Numbered from the stretch's first letter, positions 49,801 through 61,377 are shown. The stretch is DNA of 64,000 nt from Vitellaria paradoxa (GCA_019916065.1 CM034233.1:1488001-1552000), one strand, 5' to 3'. Notes: generated by a model from the sequence alone, not told the origin. Numbers and translations are program-made.

Positions 49801-51916
49801 TGGAGGGGTTTTAAAGTTGTTTATAAAAGGTAGGTGAAGATTTTTGGATTTCCATTCCTAAATTGATTTCAAGTTTGCGACCATGATTCCATAAGTAAAG
49901 AGAATTCTGTTCTATCTTTGTTTTCATTTTTGGTTAGCAATTAAGGCAGTATTTTCGACTTCCACAAGCATATGTTAATTTAGAAGCATTTTTGGCAGAT
50001 ATGCCAGCCTGTATTTTTGCATGTGCATCAACCAGGATGACAATGAATTGGAGGTCCTTGAAATTATTCACCATTATGTCGAAATACTTGACCGCTATTT
50101 TGGAAGTGTGAGCCTCCTAAACCTTTGAATATTATCATAGTTAGCTTGATTTGCTATCTTAAATTGTCTTTGATGGTAATTTGTCTCTGCTTCACCAGGT
50201 CTGCGAGCTCGACTTGATCTTTAATTTCCATAAGGTATTTTCTTTTTACCTGCTTCATGTGTGAATTCATCATTTTCTTCTCTGTTTTGTTGTGGAAGGC
50301 TGTTGTTTAATAGAGTAAATTCATGTTTTTTTTGCTCGGAACAGCAGAGCTTAAAACTGAATTATATACAGTAGGCAAAACTGAACAGTGAAGGCCGTTG
50401 ATCCCAATAAGTTAGGGCTCTGTATGCTTCCATTCTGTGCTGTGAGAACTTATGTAAGGATGTTGGATGCGAGTTTGTGTCTTAAGTGCAAGATTCATCT
50501 AATTCTCAAGTCTATTAACTCAAGGACAACTAAATTGCATATTTCTGGGGTACTTCCTTCACCTATTTAGGGTAAAACGGTGTTTACAAACTAATTTAGA
50601 ATTTTTTATGCATAGAATACAACTTTAATTCATAGTTTAATGGTAAAGTCTTCTGCTTAAAACATATTTATTGGGTCCATGTCTGATTGGACTTGTTGGC
50701 CACATGACTCATACTCTGACCATGATGTTAGGTGTTCAACACTGATAATCAATACAATTTAAAAGAGTTCATGTAACATTTATTTATTTTTTGTTGTATT
50801 GGATGTCAGGCACAAATTATGGATTGGTTAACTCTGGCAACCCTTCCTTTTTCTAGGAATGGATAGTTCCTTTGCCTTTTATTATTCTGGCAAGTCAGGA
50901 TAAGTTGGTCCTTTGTTGGAATAAAATTGAGCCATTTTTTTATTTTTATTTTTGGTTTCCTTTTTCTAAGGCCACAATGTTAGAAAGTCTCTGACTGAAT
51001 ATTAGACAAAATAGTATCAGATTTTTATATAGAATTATAGCTGTTGATGATCTTGATATAAAACCGTCACGAGAATGGATGTGTCTTCCTTTTATTAGGA
51101 ATGGACAGATCTTAAGTTCGTAGCTTATCTCATTTTGTTCTTAATGATAATTTATAATTTTTGTTGGACTTTTCAACTAAACCTGTGCTTTTTTGGACAA
51201 TCAGATGTACTGGATGAAACTATGTTTGTATATTGGAGGAAACAAAACAGAATTTTGAAGGATGAAATTATGTTTGTATACATGTCAATTTTTGGTAGTA
51301 TAGCTACCACTTGCGTGGTTTGGCAAATTGTGGAAATATTTGATGACTGCTGGTTGATCACTCAATTTTTAGCGATACTTGTTATGTCCAAGATAGATAC
51401 ACGACTAAAAAAAAGTGGGTGGATCTGAGTAGAAGGGATAAAGAAGACAAAAGATACGCTTAAGATGACATGGACAAAAATTTTGAAGAAAGACATAACT
51501 TCAGATACTCTCATGGAAAACATAACCTATGACAGAAATAAATAGAGGAATAGGATTAATGTAGTGGATTCTTAACTAATTTGAGATTAAGGTTTTGTTG
51601 AGTTGAGTTGAGTTGAATTTCCCTTCCCCCTCCCACCTCCTATTTCAGAAGTTTCTAATAAAAAGGTTGGCAGGCTTATTTTATCTTGGATGAGCTTTTA
51701 ATTGCCGGTGAACTTCAAGAGTCCAGCAAGAAAACAGTTGCCCGTCTGATAGCTGCACAGGTAATTAGATCTAGACGGCTTAATGTCTTTCCATAGTCGC
51801 AAACGTAAGATTTGAGATTTATCTGGCTTATGTATGGTTTGCAGGATTCTTTAGTGGAGGCTGCTAAAGAACAGGCCAGTTCAATTAGCAATATGATTGC
51901 TCAGGCAACCAAATGA
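46866..51916 (+). CDS. AP1S: AP-1 complex subunit sigma (seven coding exons)
   Basis: Small sigma chain of the AP-1 clathrin adaptor at the trans-Golgi network and early endosome; together with the gamma subunit it forms the binding surface for dileucine sorting signals. Exons: 46,866-46,868 (ATG only), 49,182-49,268, 49,738-49,829, 49,999-50,107, 50,199-50,234, 51,674-51,760 and 51,845-51,916. All borders are GT/AG, phases agree, and the product is 161 residues, the usual plant length. Recognisable blocks: [79 protein letters not shown] and [20 protein letters not shown]. The first exon ends immediately after the start codon, so the 2.3-kb first intron separates ATG from the rest. No disruption is seen. 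Introns 1 and 5 hold RTE LINE debris. Confidence 0.97.
47160..47557 (+). repeat. Tandem duplication of about 200 bp in AP-1 sigma intron 1
   Basis: Two adjacent copies, about 47,160-47,367 and 47,368-47,557, share TTTCTTCATTTCTGA, ATCAATCCAAACCCAAAGTT and TTCACCCATCCTTTCCGT with few differences. The second lacks a short GTTTT piece near its start. High similarity suggests a recent event. Confidence 0.9.
48383..48780 (+). mobile_element. RTE-type LINE fragment (endonuclease plus part of RT) in intron 1
   Basis: With one stop and a one-base shift the frame reads like the endonuclease of RTE-clade LINEs: TWNI start, [31 protein letters not shown], then [18 protein letters not shown]. After a large internal deletion the sequence at about 48,655-48,780 reads [19 protein letters not shown], a reverse-transcriptase block. 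Order and orientation match a single internally deleted insertion, same strand as the host gene. Confidence 0.75.
51390..51620 (+). mobile_element. 3' end of an RTE-type LINE in AP-1 sigma intron 5
   Basis: Reads, with stops, as the RTE C-terminus: a [11 protein letters not shown] start, a [10 protein letters not shown] block, then [14 protein letters not shown], followed by a GGTTTTGTTGAGTTGAGTTG simple-repeat tail. Short tandem tails of this kind are typical of RTE 3' ends. Confidence 0.7.
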
Positions 51917-53475
51917 GAGTAGTGTAAAAGTTAAGCTTTGGTTACATGTATTGGCAGCGTCCAGTCTGTTGCAGTATTTGTCCTAGATATCTTCATGGAT
52001 GATTGAATTGAATTTTTCATACAAATGGTACTTGGTTTGTTCCTCTATTCTTTTATGATTCTATGCAGCAGCAAAATACTGTAATAGTTCTTTTTTTTTT
52101 TTTTCCCCAATCCCCAAGCAACCTACACCAATTTAGTCTCCATGTTACAATTCTAGGTTGCGTTTATAAGTATGGATTTGAAATCAACGGACCTACGCCA
52201 ATCAAGGTTTATTGCTCTTTATGTAATTCGATGGAATTAGAAGTTTCAAACTTGACGATTTTTTAGGATTTATTATATTATATAATTGTTAATCAACTTC
52301 ATAATGGAATCATTATAATTCATAAATATTAAATGTAATTGTTATTGTGTAAAGTATAGAACGATTTTATAGAAATAAAGGTGAAATCACGATGGTATAT
52401 TTAATTCTAACTAAAATTCTTATATTAATATAAATTATGAAAAATAATATTTTAAAACAGTAGAACTTCGCCTAACTTTTGAATGATTAGGAAGGATTTT
52501 ATTTTTTAAAACACACCATTGTAATTGTTATTAAATCATGTAAAATTATTAATGCTTTTATTTTAATCGGATTGGTACTATTCTTAGATAAAAAATTGAA
52601 TTAAAATGAGAGTTTTGGTTAAAAAATTGAATTAAAATGAGAGTATTAGGTTGGGTTAATTCGATTTTTGAATTAACTCAAATCGAGTTGGGTTGATTTG
52701 ATTTTAGGTTGGGCTGTTTGATTATTTTATGTTCTTTGACATTTAAATAATTAATGTTAGAAATTTAAAATAAGCTTAAAACTCGGTTACGCTTCTTTGA
52801 GTTTGAATAATAAGTTATTTTTTTTAAGGTTAGTTTGGATTTAGTTATTTTGGATTCGTGTTTGATTCAATTATTTGTCTATTAACCCAACAATCGAACA
52901 AAAACTATCAGTTAATAATTTTTTTAATTCAAGTCTTTGGTACATACTTAAACCAACTCGTATCAAAATAATAGAATTAGTTTAATTTTTGAGTTTTTCA
53001 GTTATTTATGCATCTTGTACACAAGGGATATTTTTTATATTTTTCAAATGATTAAAAGTATTTGTAATTATTGTGAAGTATATGGAAGGTCGGTGTAAAT
53101 TACCAAAAATGTTTGAAAAATAAGTCCATAATAAAAATTGAAGTATAAATTGAAATTTTGACCAGCCAAAAGGAGAACATGTAAAGCTACAAGATTGAAA
53201 TTTGTTATTTTAGTTTTTTAATAGTTTTTTTTCAATATTATTTTTTAAAATATGGTCAATTAGCCTATAAGACTAATTTTTAAGTTATTTTAACTAAATT
53301 AATATCACCTGTAATTTTTAAAATCTAATATAAAAGAAGGTAAAAAGTATATATTAAAAAGGGAATGGAGTAGGAAAAAAAAAAAATGAGAAAGAAAAAC
53401 CCTCATAAAACCCTCAAGTCTGCCTTTTCCGAGAATACTGATACCAGAGGCGAAGAGGGAACTTAAATTCCCATT
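51917..53475. other. 3' end of AP-1 sigma and intergenic stretch
   Basis: The first 150 bases are probably the AP-1 sigma 3' untranslated region. The rest is AT-rich; around 52,600-52,990 GGTTGGGTTAATTCGATTTT-like phrases recur, as in worn transposon sequence. No gene is supported. Confidence 0.45.
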
Positions 53476-54777
53476 ATGCATTCCCTTCTCGGATCCGTCG
53501 GCCGCCACAATGGCCGCCGCCGCCACTACAGCCAGGGAATCCGACGCACCTTGGTAGACGTCGCAGCTATCAAATGTGTCCGAGACCGAGGCCTCGACCA
53601 CGCCGTCGAGAAAGAGAGAAACCTCAAGCCGATTCTCAATCTCAAGAATCTCATAAAATCCGAGCCCTCCAAGTCCATCCCACTTAACATAATCTCTCAA
53701 AACAGAGAATCCCTCGGCATCCCCATCCGCCCCATCGATTTTGTCCGCAAATACCCCTCTGTCTTCGAAGAATTCCTCCCCGGCGGAATCGGAATCCACC
53801 CACACGTCAAATTGACACCCGAAATCCTGGAGCTCGACTCCGAAGAGCAGTTGATTTACCAAAGCGACAGTTACAAGCAAGGAGGTGCTGACCGGCTTCT
53901 GAAGCTGTTGATGCTAGCTGGAAGCAACAAAATCCCATTGCATATCATAGACCGCTTGATTTGGGATTTGGGTTTGCCCCAAAACTATACTCAAACAATA
54001 GTCCCTGAATTTCCAGACTACTTTCAGGTTACTGTTGGCAGTGTTTCTGATTCTGAGTCCTCACTGGAATTGGTTTGTTGGAGCAATGAGCTGGCGGTTT
54101 CTGTGATGGAGAAGAAGGCAATGAGTTCAGAGACTGGTTACGAAAAGGGCATGCCTATCGCATTCCCTTTGCAGTATTCGAGAGGTTTCGAGATGGATAA
54201 GAAGTTCAAGAAGTGGGTTGATCAGTGGCAAAAGTTGCCTTACATTTCTCCATATGAAAATGCATTGCATCTTCCGGCCAAGAGCGATGAGGCTGATAAG
54301 TGGGCAGTTTCGGTGCTGCATGAGCTCCTCCATCTTCTTGTTCCTAAGAAGGCTGAGAGGGAAATCGTACTTATTCTTGGAGAGTACTTGGGACTTCGGT
54401 CAAGGTTTAAAAGGGCATTGCTTCAACATCCGGGTATATTTTATCTTTCGAGCAAGATTGGAACTCATACTGTAGTTTTGAGGGAGGGTTATAAGAGGAA
54501 CTTGTTGATTGAGAAACACTCGTTGATGGATATGAGGTATAAGTATATTCATGTTATGAACACGGTGAAGGAAGATAGGAAACCAAAAAATTTGCAAGGT
54601 GGCAACATTCAACTGAAAAATAAGCCCACCTGTGATTCTAAAGGAGAGGAGGAAGAAGTGCAGGTTGACAAAAGTGAAGATTCTGAGGTTGAGGATGAAA
54701 GTGATGATGACTATGATGACGAGGAGGACGAAGATGAAGATGAAGACGAAGACAAAGTCAGTCGTACACTCTCATGA
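53476..54777 (+). CDS. PORR-domain protein, presumed organellar group II intron splicing factor
   Basis: PORR (plant organelle RNA recognition) proteins bind RNA and support group II intron splicing in mitochondria or chloroplasts; characterised members include WTF1, WTF9 and RPD1. Single exon, 433 codons. The arginine-rich, acid-poor start (GRHNGRRRHYSQGIRRT) looks like a mitochondrial targeting peptide. The PORR domain spans roughly residues 25-355, with PIDFVRKYPSVFEEF, HVKLTPEILELDSEE, LLMLAGSNKIPLHIIDRL, YEKGMPIAFPLQYSRG, PYISPYE, AEREIVLILGEYLGLRSR and LREGYKRNLLIEKH. After it comes a low-complexity acidic tail (DEDEDEDED, residues 400-430), where the frame ends. The sequence after the stop stays coding-like in shifted frames, so the true C-terminus may be longer. 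I cannot say which PORR subgroup it belongs to. Confidence 0.9.
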   Translation: MHSLLGSVGRHNGRRRHYSQGIRRTLVDVAAIKCVRDRGLDHAVEKERNLKPILNLKNLIKSEPSKSIPLNIISQNRESLGIPIRPIDFVRKYPSVFEEFLPGGIGIHPHVKLTPEILELDSEEQLIYQSDSYKQGGADRLLKLLMLAGSNKIPLHIIDRLIWDLGLPQNYTQTIVPEFPDYFQVTVGSVSDSESSLELVCWSNELAVSVMEKKAMSSETGYEKGMPIAFPLQYSRGFEMDKKFKKWVDQWQKLPYISPYENALHLPAKSDEADKWAVSVLHELLHLLVPKKAEREIVLILGEYLGLRSRFKRALLQHPGIFYLSSKIGTHTVVLREGYKRNLLIEKHSLMDMRYKYIHVMNTVKEDRKPKNLQGGNIQLKNKPTCDSKGEEEEVQVDKSEDSEVEDESDDDYDDEEDEDEDEDEDKVSRTLS

Positions 54778-55059
54778 ATGCTGGGGGTATAGAGGAAGAA
54801 ATAGGAATCCAAAGTTTGAGGCAAAGATTCCTTTAAGAACTTCTGTGCAAATAGTATAGATAGAAGTTACCGCGGCAAGAATAGGAAAGCAGAACCCACT
54901 GAAGCTTCTGGAAGAACATTGACACGTGGTAGGCTTAATGTTCATGGGAGGTCACCAGGGGGATCAGAATTATCAAAAAACAGAGGGAGGTCACTGGGGA
55001 AATCAGAATTCTCAAGAAACAGAGGGAGATCAAATTTGGATAGCAAGACTTCTGCTTAG
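54778..55059 (+). other. Coding-like R/G/S-rich stretch after the PORR stop
   Basis: Just past the stop, the frame of 54,632 reads RGRNRNPKFEAKIPL up to 54,857. Then the original frame reads RGKNRKAEP ... GRTLTRGRLNV ... SELSKNRGRS, followed by SEFSRNRGRS, to a TAG at 55,057. A 39-bp unit is repeated twice (about 54,951-55,029). One gain and one loss of a base would join it to the PORR frame. It may be the real C-terminus or a decayed extension. Confidence 0.4.
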
Positions 55060-55439
55060 AAATGGTATTATTATTATGAAGTATATGCTGAATAGTTTTG
55101 CTTGTCTAAATCTTCCTCATTATTCATTTGCAAAATCACCATGTTGTATGTGCTACCATTCTTTCTGTTAATATGCTTGAAAGGTTATTGTGAGTGAGTT
55201 GATCAATTCTGCACATTGTTTACGCCTCATTGATGATGAATTTTTATTGTACCTTCTTTATACTAGACATGGGTGCAGGCTTGACGCACCTGATAGCTAC
55301 CTGAGTCCCTTTGCACAAGAGGTAGTCGAGGGATAGAAAAGGAAAACAATATGGTGGTTATGAAATTAAAGGGTGAAATTAACTAATTAATAGATAGTTT
55401 TCAGATTATCTTTTTACACGACATTGCAAATGATTGGCA

Positions 55440-55915
55440 GATTCTGAGTTTGAGGATGTCGGTGATATTGCTTTGATTTTGATGATTTTTTTTGGGGGGG
55501 GGGGTGAAGATGAATGGAGAGAGAGAGAGAGAGAGAGATCTGGTTATGAGAACATTGGAGTCCATATAGGAAGTACGATATTGGAAAAAAGGCCCTAAGA
55601 GCAGCTGTGATTTAGTTGGAAGATGCCTCACCAAGACTGGGAGTAAGGTCCACTAGAAATTTCTAGAATCGTGATGTGGGGTAGGAGATAACATTAGGGT
55701 GAGATCACCAGGTAGATCAAATTTCTTATGAAACTGGGGGAAGGTCAAAGTTGTACACAAGGATTTCAGTAGCTTAATATGATTCTAGGTACGTTTGCTT
55801 TGAAGACTCTATCTCCCTAGTTATTATTTTGCAAAATGATCATCTTTTATGTCCTGCCTATTTCCATTTATTTGCTAAAAATTCTCAATATTTGATTGAG
55901 TTGATTAGTCATATC
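55440..55915 (+). repeat. Diverged duplicate of the PORR gene 3' end
   Basis: About 750 bp downstream of the original, this block repeats in the same order the acidic-tail DNA (ATTCTGAGTTTGAGGATG), the basic-tail DNA (GAGATCACCAGGTAGATCAA) and the 3' flank (TTTGCAAAATGATCATC against TTTGCAAAATCACCATG). It is considerably diverged and not open. Confidence 0.55.
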
Positions 55916-57429
55916 AGTGTATATGGTTGTGGAATTTGATAGACTTCAATTAACTTGTATTTATGTAAATACAAGATATACATTAAAGGTTTTGTCCCTC
56001 TTGCATGCTTGCTCCCCTACCATCTACAAAGGATACAAGCGTAAGCATATTTCCAACCTTTTGGTTTCAAACGGAAAGGAAAATAGTTTATTATATTCCT
56101 GCTAGGCAACCATCACGTCTTTGCCTAGGATCTTTTGTTGACTGCCAGTGTTTAATGGGAACTGTTTACCTTGGTACAAAGTGCTTAACATTTTATGAAC
56201 TTGGATGAGAAAATGATATTGCACTCTGGTTTGATATGTCTGCTAATGGAATGCTTAACAAAATAAGTGGGAATTGAGACCCAGGGAGGTAGTTAAATAT
56301 TTGGAAATCACATTTTATCAAAGTAATCCAAATACTTCCATGCATTTGATTTTTCCCAAGTATCTATTTACATCTCAATTGGCATCTGTAACGCACAGGT
56401 TGTTGAGTGTGCAGTTGGTTTGCATCATGCAGCTCATTGTGATTGCATGGCAACCAGATGGATTTTGGTGAGACATAGTCCATGGCTTCACGTTACTGCC
56501 ATATGCATGCAAAATGGGGGATAGGATGTCTGGAAATTTCTGGTGTTGACATTGCTTAGAATTGGGGGACGGTACTTCCTTTGCAGTTGCTTCCTTCAAT
56601 TTCCCTTGATAAGGATCACCATTAGTTTTTGCATATCAGTAAGAAAAAGTAATCACGTGCCAAGCCTATGTTCCTAGTTTGTTTGTTTGTCTGATCACTG
56701 ATGTCAAATGTGGTTTCTCTCTCTCTCTCTCTAAAGTTGCTTCTTGCTTCATCAACGATTGACTGTGGAACTTTTTCATCCCTGACCTCCCCCACTTTTG
56801 GTCTCTGTAAATTATCGAAGTGATCAAATGAGAAACTAGACTCTCTGATGATCCAGTTGTTTGTCATTTTGATTATTACCAAGCATCTAGTGCTTGAATA
56901 TTTTTGGTTGTCTCCTTTCTTGCTGACTGAGGCACTTGTTGTTCCTCTGCCTGTGCCTGCGGGTCCATGTGGATTCATGTACTTCATATTTTTGCTCCAT
57001 GGTCTTGGTTGTTTACTTAGAACTTCTGTTTTGCTCTTGCTGATGTCTGTATCATCACTGTTGGAATTAGAGGAAGGCACAATGCGGCGCAACACTGACC
57101 GGCCATGCTCATAAAAAAGCTTGCTAAGAGTGGGAAACAACGTCAACCCCCAGAAGAAGCTATGCAACAGAGGCTAAGGTTGGAACGACAAGGGTTAGAA
57201 GGATATCAAGCAAACTGGATAACGAAGATGAACCCTAGAGCCTCGACCACTTCAGAACATTCAACCAACGAAAGCTTTCAATTGTCAAGATCTTATAATT
57301 GCAGCTGCTCTTGATATTGTTGTTGGTATAATTTGGTCTTGTTATTTGTTTTGTAATGATAAATTTGTGGGAACACTGGGGAAATTTAGCAGTAAAATGT
57401 ATAAATCCGGTGACCTATAAATTTATTAA
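55916..57429. other. Intergenic stretch, one unexplained minus-strand open frame
   Basis: No recognisable gene. A frame of 181 codons on the minus strand (56,622-57,167) has a mixed, not repeat-like composition, with RRIVPSSNSNSDDTD, WSKNMKYMNPHGPAG and DNLQRPKVGEVRDEK. It matches no family I know, and its end runs over a GA microsatellite. It could be part of a lost gene. Confidence 0.3.
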
Positions 57430-57866
57430 GGGTGCGTTTGGTGCAAAAAAATTTGATGAAAATATCTTAAAACCTCAAAAATCTTAATTACATTTTATAC
57501 ATTCTTACCTTTCAAAATTTAAAAAAATTTAATACTTTCAAAAAAAAGTCGATAACTAGAATTCGGTTATCAAATAGTAAATTTTTTCACTATTTTCACC
57601 ATGAACTCTCAAGTTACAAATGGCACTCATTTTAACTATTTTTTGTAGGGTCATAGAAACTGTTCTAACAGATTGTAAAAATGCTCCAACGGATTTGCGC
57701 GGTCAATTTTGTCCAAATGAAACTGTTTGGATGAATTGTAGTGCAAAGAATCATGACTTCCAAAATTTTAAATCCATTCAAATAGAAATACAATCTGTTA
57801 GAATGAAATCTTATTGTTCATCTTTAAAAAAACGATTTGAGATATGTGCACCAAGCCAAAAATTCT
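57430..57866. mobile_element. MITE-like element, borders uncertain
   Basis: Begins GGGTGCGTTTGGTGCAAAAA; a possible opposite end is TATGTGCACCAAGCCAAAA near 57,845-57,863. The core carries CGGTTATCAAATAGTAAATT and AAATGAAACTGTTTGG stretches. Similarity of the ends is only partial. Confidence 0.35.
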
Positions 57867-59116
57867 TTCAAATCAGATTTATTTCATTTTATTCAATTTT
57901 TTATCATTCTAAAAAACCGTAAATATTTTTGGGTACGGACTTAGTTTAATTTGTAGAAGACTTTTCTAGTACCTTAACAATGGCTTTAAACAATAGAATG
58001 ACTGCATCCCCTAGTTAGACACTAGCTTATAACTTTATAATTATACGGTTTATACCTTTCTAATTTGTTCATTTGTGTTCATGGATAACCTAACCAGTTG
58101 AAACACCTTCTCTTGTTCTTCTTCATTTTTTTTTGTTATTTCCAGGCCATCAAGTTCACAGCATGTTATGGATTTGTTTGATGGCAGACCCAGTCCATTT
58201 TTAGCCCAACTCGTTGTCCACTAAACGTTGGACTGGTTTGTTTTTTCGAGTGGCAGGGGTGAAATTGTTTAACAGTAGGGGTGTTTTTGGTATCGCAGTA
58301 ATATTAAAATAATCAAGAATATTTTATTAAAAAATAATTTATTTTATTATTAAAATAATTAATTTTTTTGATTAAAAATTTTTTTTATGATATTATAAAT
58401 TAATTTGTTTGAAGTGTTAGAGGGTACAAGAGACAAATATAAGAAGTGTAATTTTTATTTTATTTTTTATTTTGTTTTACACCTTTACCATGCCCTTCTT
58501 TTAAGGTAACATTTACTCTCATTGTAGAGGTTTAATACTTATCTTCTAATTCTAAATTTGTATAGAAGGATTAAGAGTTTCTTATATAATTTTTTTTACC
58601 TTTTTACTCTCGTACTTTTTATGCATCTATTTTTCTCCCAAAAGTTAATATTCAATTATTAGAGAAAAAGAATAATATTAATTAATATTTGATGTTTAAT
58701 CTTACCATAATTAAAAAATATAAAATTGCAGGGCCGGAACGCACACTTGTAATAATGTTTCTGATTAATTTCCGACCGTTTAAATCGCGTTGCACCACCC
58801 AAATCTTCAACCTTGCAAAACCCAAAAGGCCAATTGTAATGCATGTGACATACTTGTTTACCAAAACAAGGCTAGTATTTAATAAACTTGGAACCGGCAA
58901 GTTTTGTCTTCACAATCTGTTTCTGACACCACTACCAATTAATCCTTGTTTTCTTTTCATTGCCGTACGTAGACGTATCTGTGTTTACTTGCACGCGCAG
59001 GCGCCGGCACCGGAGAATAGAAATCGGAAATCGAAGTCCGGGGTTTTGATTTGGTGATCCGATAGAGTTAGAACTCTGGGGGGAGGCTGTTTGTGCGCCA
59101 TCATCGTTTGAATCAG

Positions 59117-61377
59117 ATGAACAATCCGCTGCCCAGTGAGCAAATCCCAGAATCGTTGTGGTCAGTTCACTGATAATTTGATAGGGTTTGTCTCGCTGCC
59201 GCTTCCAGCGCCTTCATCGGATCGAGCTTCATTATTAAGAAGAAAGGTCTCCAGAAGGCCCAGCGCGTCGGGCCCTCGTGCAGTAAGTGAGAAGAAAAAA
59301 AAAAAAAAAATTACCACGGTTGTTGGGTATTTTTTTTTTTTGAAACTCTAACCCTAATTTTCTCAGCTCATTTTGGCTATTTGGAAGCAAAATGCGCATA
59401 CGGTGCATCGAATTTGACTTTACACAATGTACATTTTAGAATGAATGTTAATTGATTTCAATTATGCAGTTTGCATTTAATGACATGTAGAGGATTATTG
59501 GAGGTCAAAATTTGAATTGGAAGACAATTTGTTGGGGTGACTTGCTGCAGAATTTGAAGGGTAGTTAGTGTTTTTTTGGTCTTCGAGATGGATATGTTGC
59601 AAGATCTTATAAGAACTTTTATTATTTATTTGGAGGTGGGGCATTTTGCTATCTGACTTGGTATTTTACAGAAGAATATGTTACATAATAACATTAGTAG
59701 CAGCTTGGCTTGTTTCTTAGGTGCCTGAATTGGGGACCATGGTAAATAACAATGGTGAATGGGTACACCTAATTCCTCCTGATTTGAAAGAATCTAAGAA
59801 GCTTAGATATGGAATATGGATACGATACGGATATGGACATGGATATGACAAATTTGAAAAAATAAGGATACGGGTAATGCGGGAATACTTTTAAAAAATA
59901 TAATAGTTACTTCTGCGAATATAATTACTAATTCAATGCACAATTCAACATATAACATAACAAAATAATAGATATAAGATTTTATGGTGTCAGCTACTAA
60001 AATTTGGGTTTATTTTAATCATATATTTGAGTAAAAAAAAATTAGCAAATGATTGGATATACTACATGGCGTGTGAGTAAAAAAAATTAGCAAATGATTG
60101 GATATACTACATGACGTGTCCTGCATGTATCCTAGTGTGTTCGATACATGTCGGATACCGATACGACACTCATTTTAAACTGTTTGTGCTTTGTAGGTCA
60201 AAATGAATATGAATACAACTACTAACTAATGGGTAATTGTAAGTAGGTATCCTTTATACCTGAACACATGAAAAATCAGTAGGACTTGTATATTGCAAGG
60301 TGATTACGGCAATATTGGTAAGCTAAATGCCTGCAAGAGATTGGAGGCATTCTTGCTGTATTGATTGGACAGATTTTATGAACTTGTTAAGAAGTTTAAA
60401 TAAATCCATTTTTATTTTTATTTGTTATTACTAGACATTTAAACTAGTCCATTTTTTATTTTGTTAATAAGTTTATGGTCGATCCACAAAATTTCATTTA
60501 TATGCGTTACTCATGTTAGAACAAATTGGTTTTAGATATTTGATATCAAACCTGACTTATCTTCACGATGTCTACTTCAAACTAACACAGGATGTTTCCA
60601 TTGGAAATGGAGCCTCGTGCACTCTTCATACCATGTCTATTCATTTAATTTCTTTTAATGGTGCGTTGTTTCTTCTAAAGGTTCAGGAGGACATGGTTAC
60701 CTGATGGAACCACTTTGGTGGATTGCATGGTGACTAGTAAGTCTTTGCGTTGCTCAAATGTTTAATATCTGTTCAGCCGTTGTTTCTAGAATATTTTGAT
60801 GTGAATTTGATCTGTTTTATTTCTTCAATTTTGGCAGTGATTGTTGGAGAGCTAGCCAATTTTATTGCTTATGTTTACGCTCCTGCTGTGCTTGTAACAC
60901 CTCTTGGAGCATTAAGTATAATTGTTAGGTAAATCTGAAGTATCCTTGTGTTTTCTCAGTTTTGATGAGATTATTTCATATTGTGGGCTTATTTTATTTC
61001 ACTGTCAGTGCTGTCCTTGCGCACTTCTTATTAAATGAGAAATTGCAAAAATGGGCATACTGGGCTGTGTTTTGTGCACAGTTGGGTCAACTGAGATTGT
61101 GCTCCATGCGCCTAGTGAACATAGTATAAGTTCGGTGGAGGAAATCTGGGAATTGGCAACACAACCAGGTAAATTGATGCAATTTTATAGCTATTCTTTG
61201 ATTACTATTTCTAGTTTATTTCTCTGTGTAATTTTTTTTTTGGTCCAGCTTTTCTTTTGTATACGGCATCGGCAATAGCTGTGGTATTGGTGCTGGGTGT
61301 TTTACTGTGCACCGCGTTATGGGCAGACGAACATAATGGTTTATATTGGCATATGCTCAATAATTGGATCTTTGACG
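59117..61377 (+). CDS. NIPA-type magnesium transporter, 5' five exons, with indels; 3' part beyond the window
   Basis: NIPA (DUF803) proteins are multi-span membrane proteins thought to carry Mg2+. Exons seen: 59,117-59,282, 60,681-60,736, 60,838-60,928, 61,009-61,168 and 61,249-61,377, with GT/AG borders. Family blocks: DNLIGFV, ASSAFIGSSFIIKKKGLQKA, GYLMEPLWWI, VGELANFIAYVYAPAVLVTP, GALSIIV, LAHFLLNEKLQK, MGILGCVLCTVGST, IVLHAP, AFLLYTASAIAVVLVL and PRYGQTNIMVYIGICSIIG. The frame jumps at about 59,160, 59,190 (one C short), 60,724 (one G short), 61,040 (one A short) and 61,290 (one G extra), nearly all in homopolymers. The start at 59,117 is the best ATG in the frame that rejoins the exon end. 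The remaining exons are not in the 2.6 kb that follow, so the next intron is long. Confidence 0.85.
60029..60119. repeat. Tandem repeat, two 45-bp units, in NIPA intron 1
   Basis: Two units starting GAGTAAAAAAAATTAGCAAA and ending TACATGGCGTGT / TACATGACGTGT lie side by side. They sit between GGATACGATACGGATATGG (about 59,818) and GGATACCGATACGACAC (about 60,152), partly inverted phrases that may be the ends of an old element. Confidence 0.8.

Noticed and set aside
50388..50570. Open frame of 60 codons in AP-1 sigma intron 5
   Set aside because: It lies wholly inside an intron with intact borders; the peptide is not recognisable and may be transposon debris.
53305..53880. 191-codon minus-strand frame opposite the PORR gene
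   Set aside because: It mirrors the PORR coding exon, and its own product has no recognisable features.
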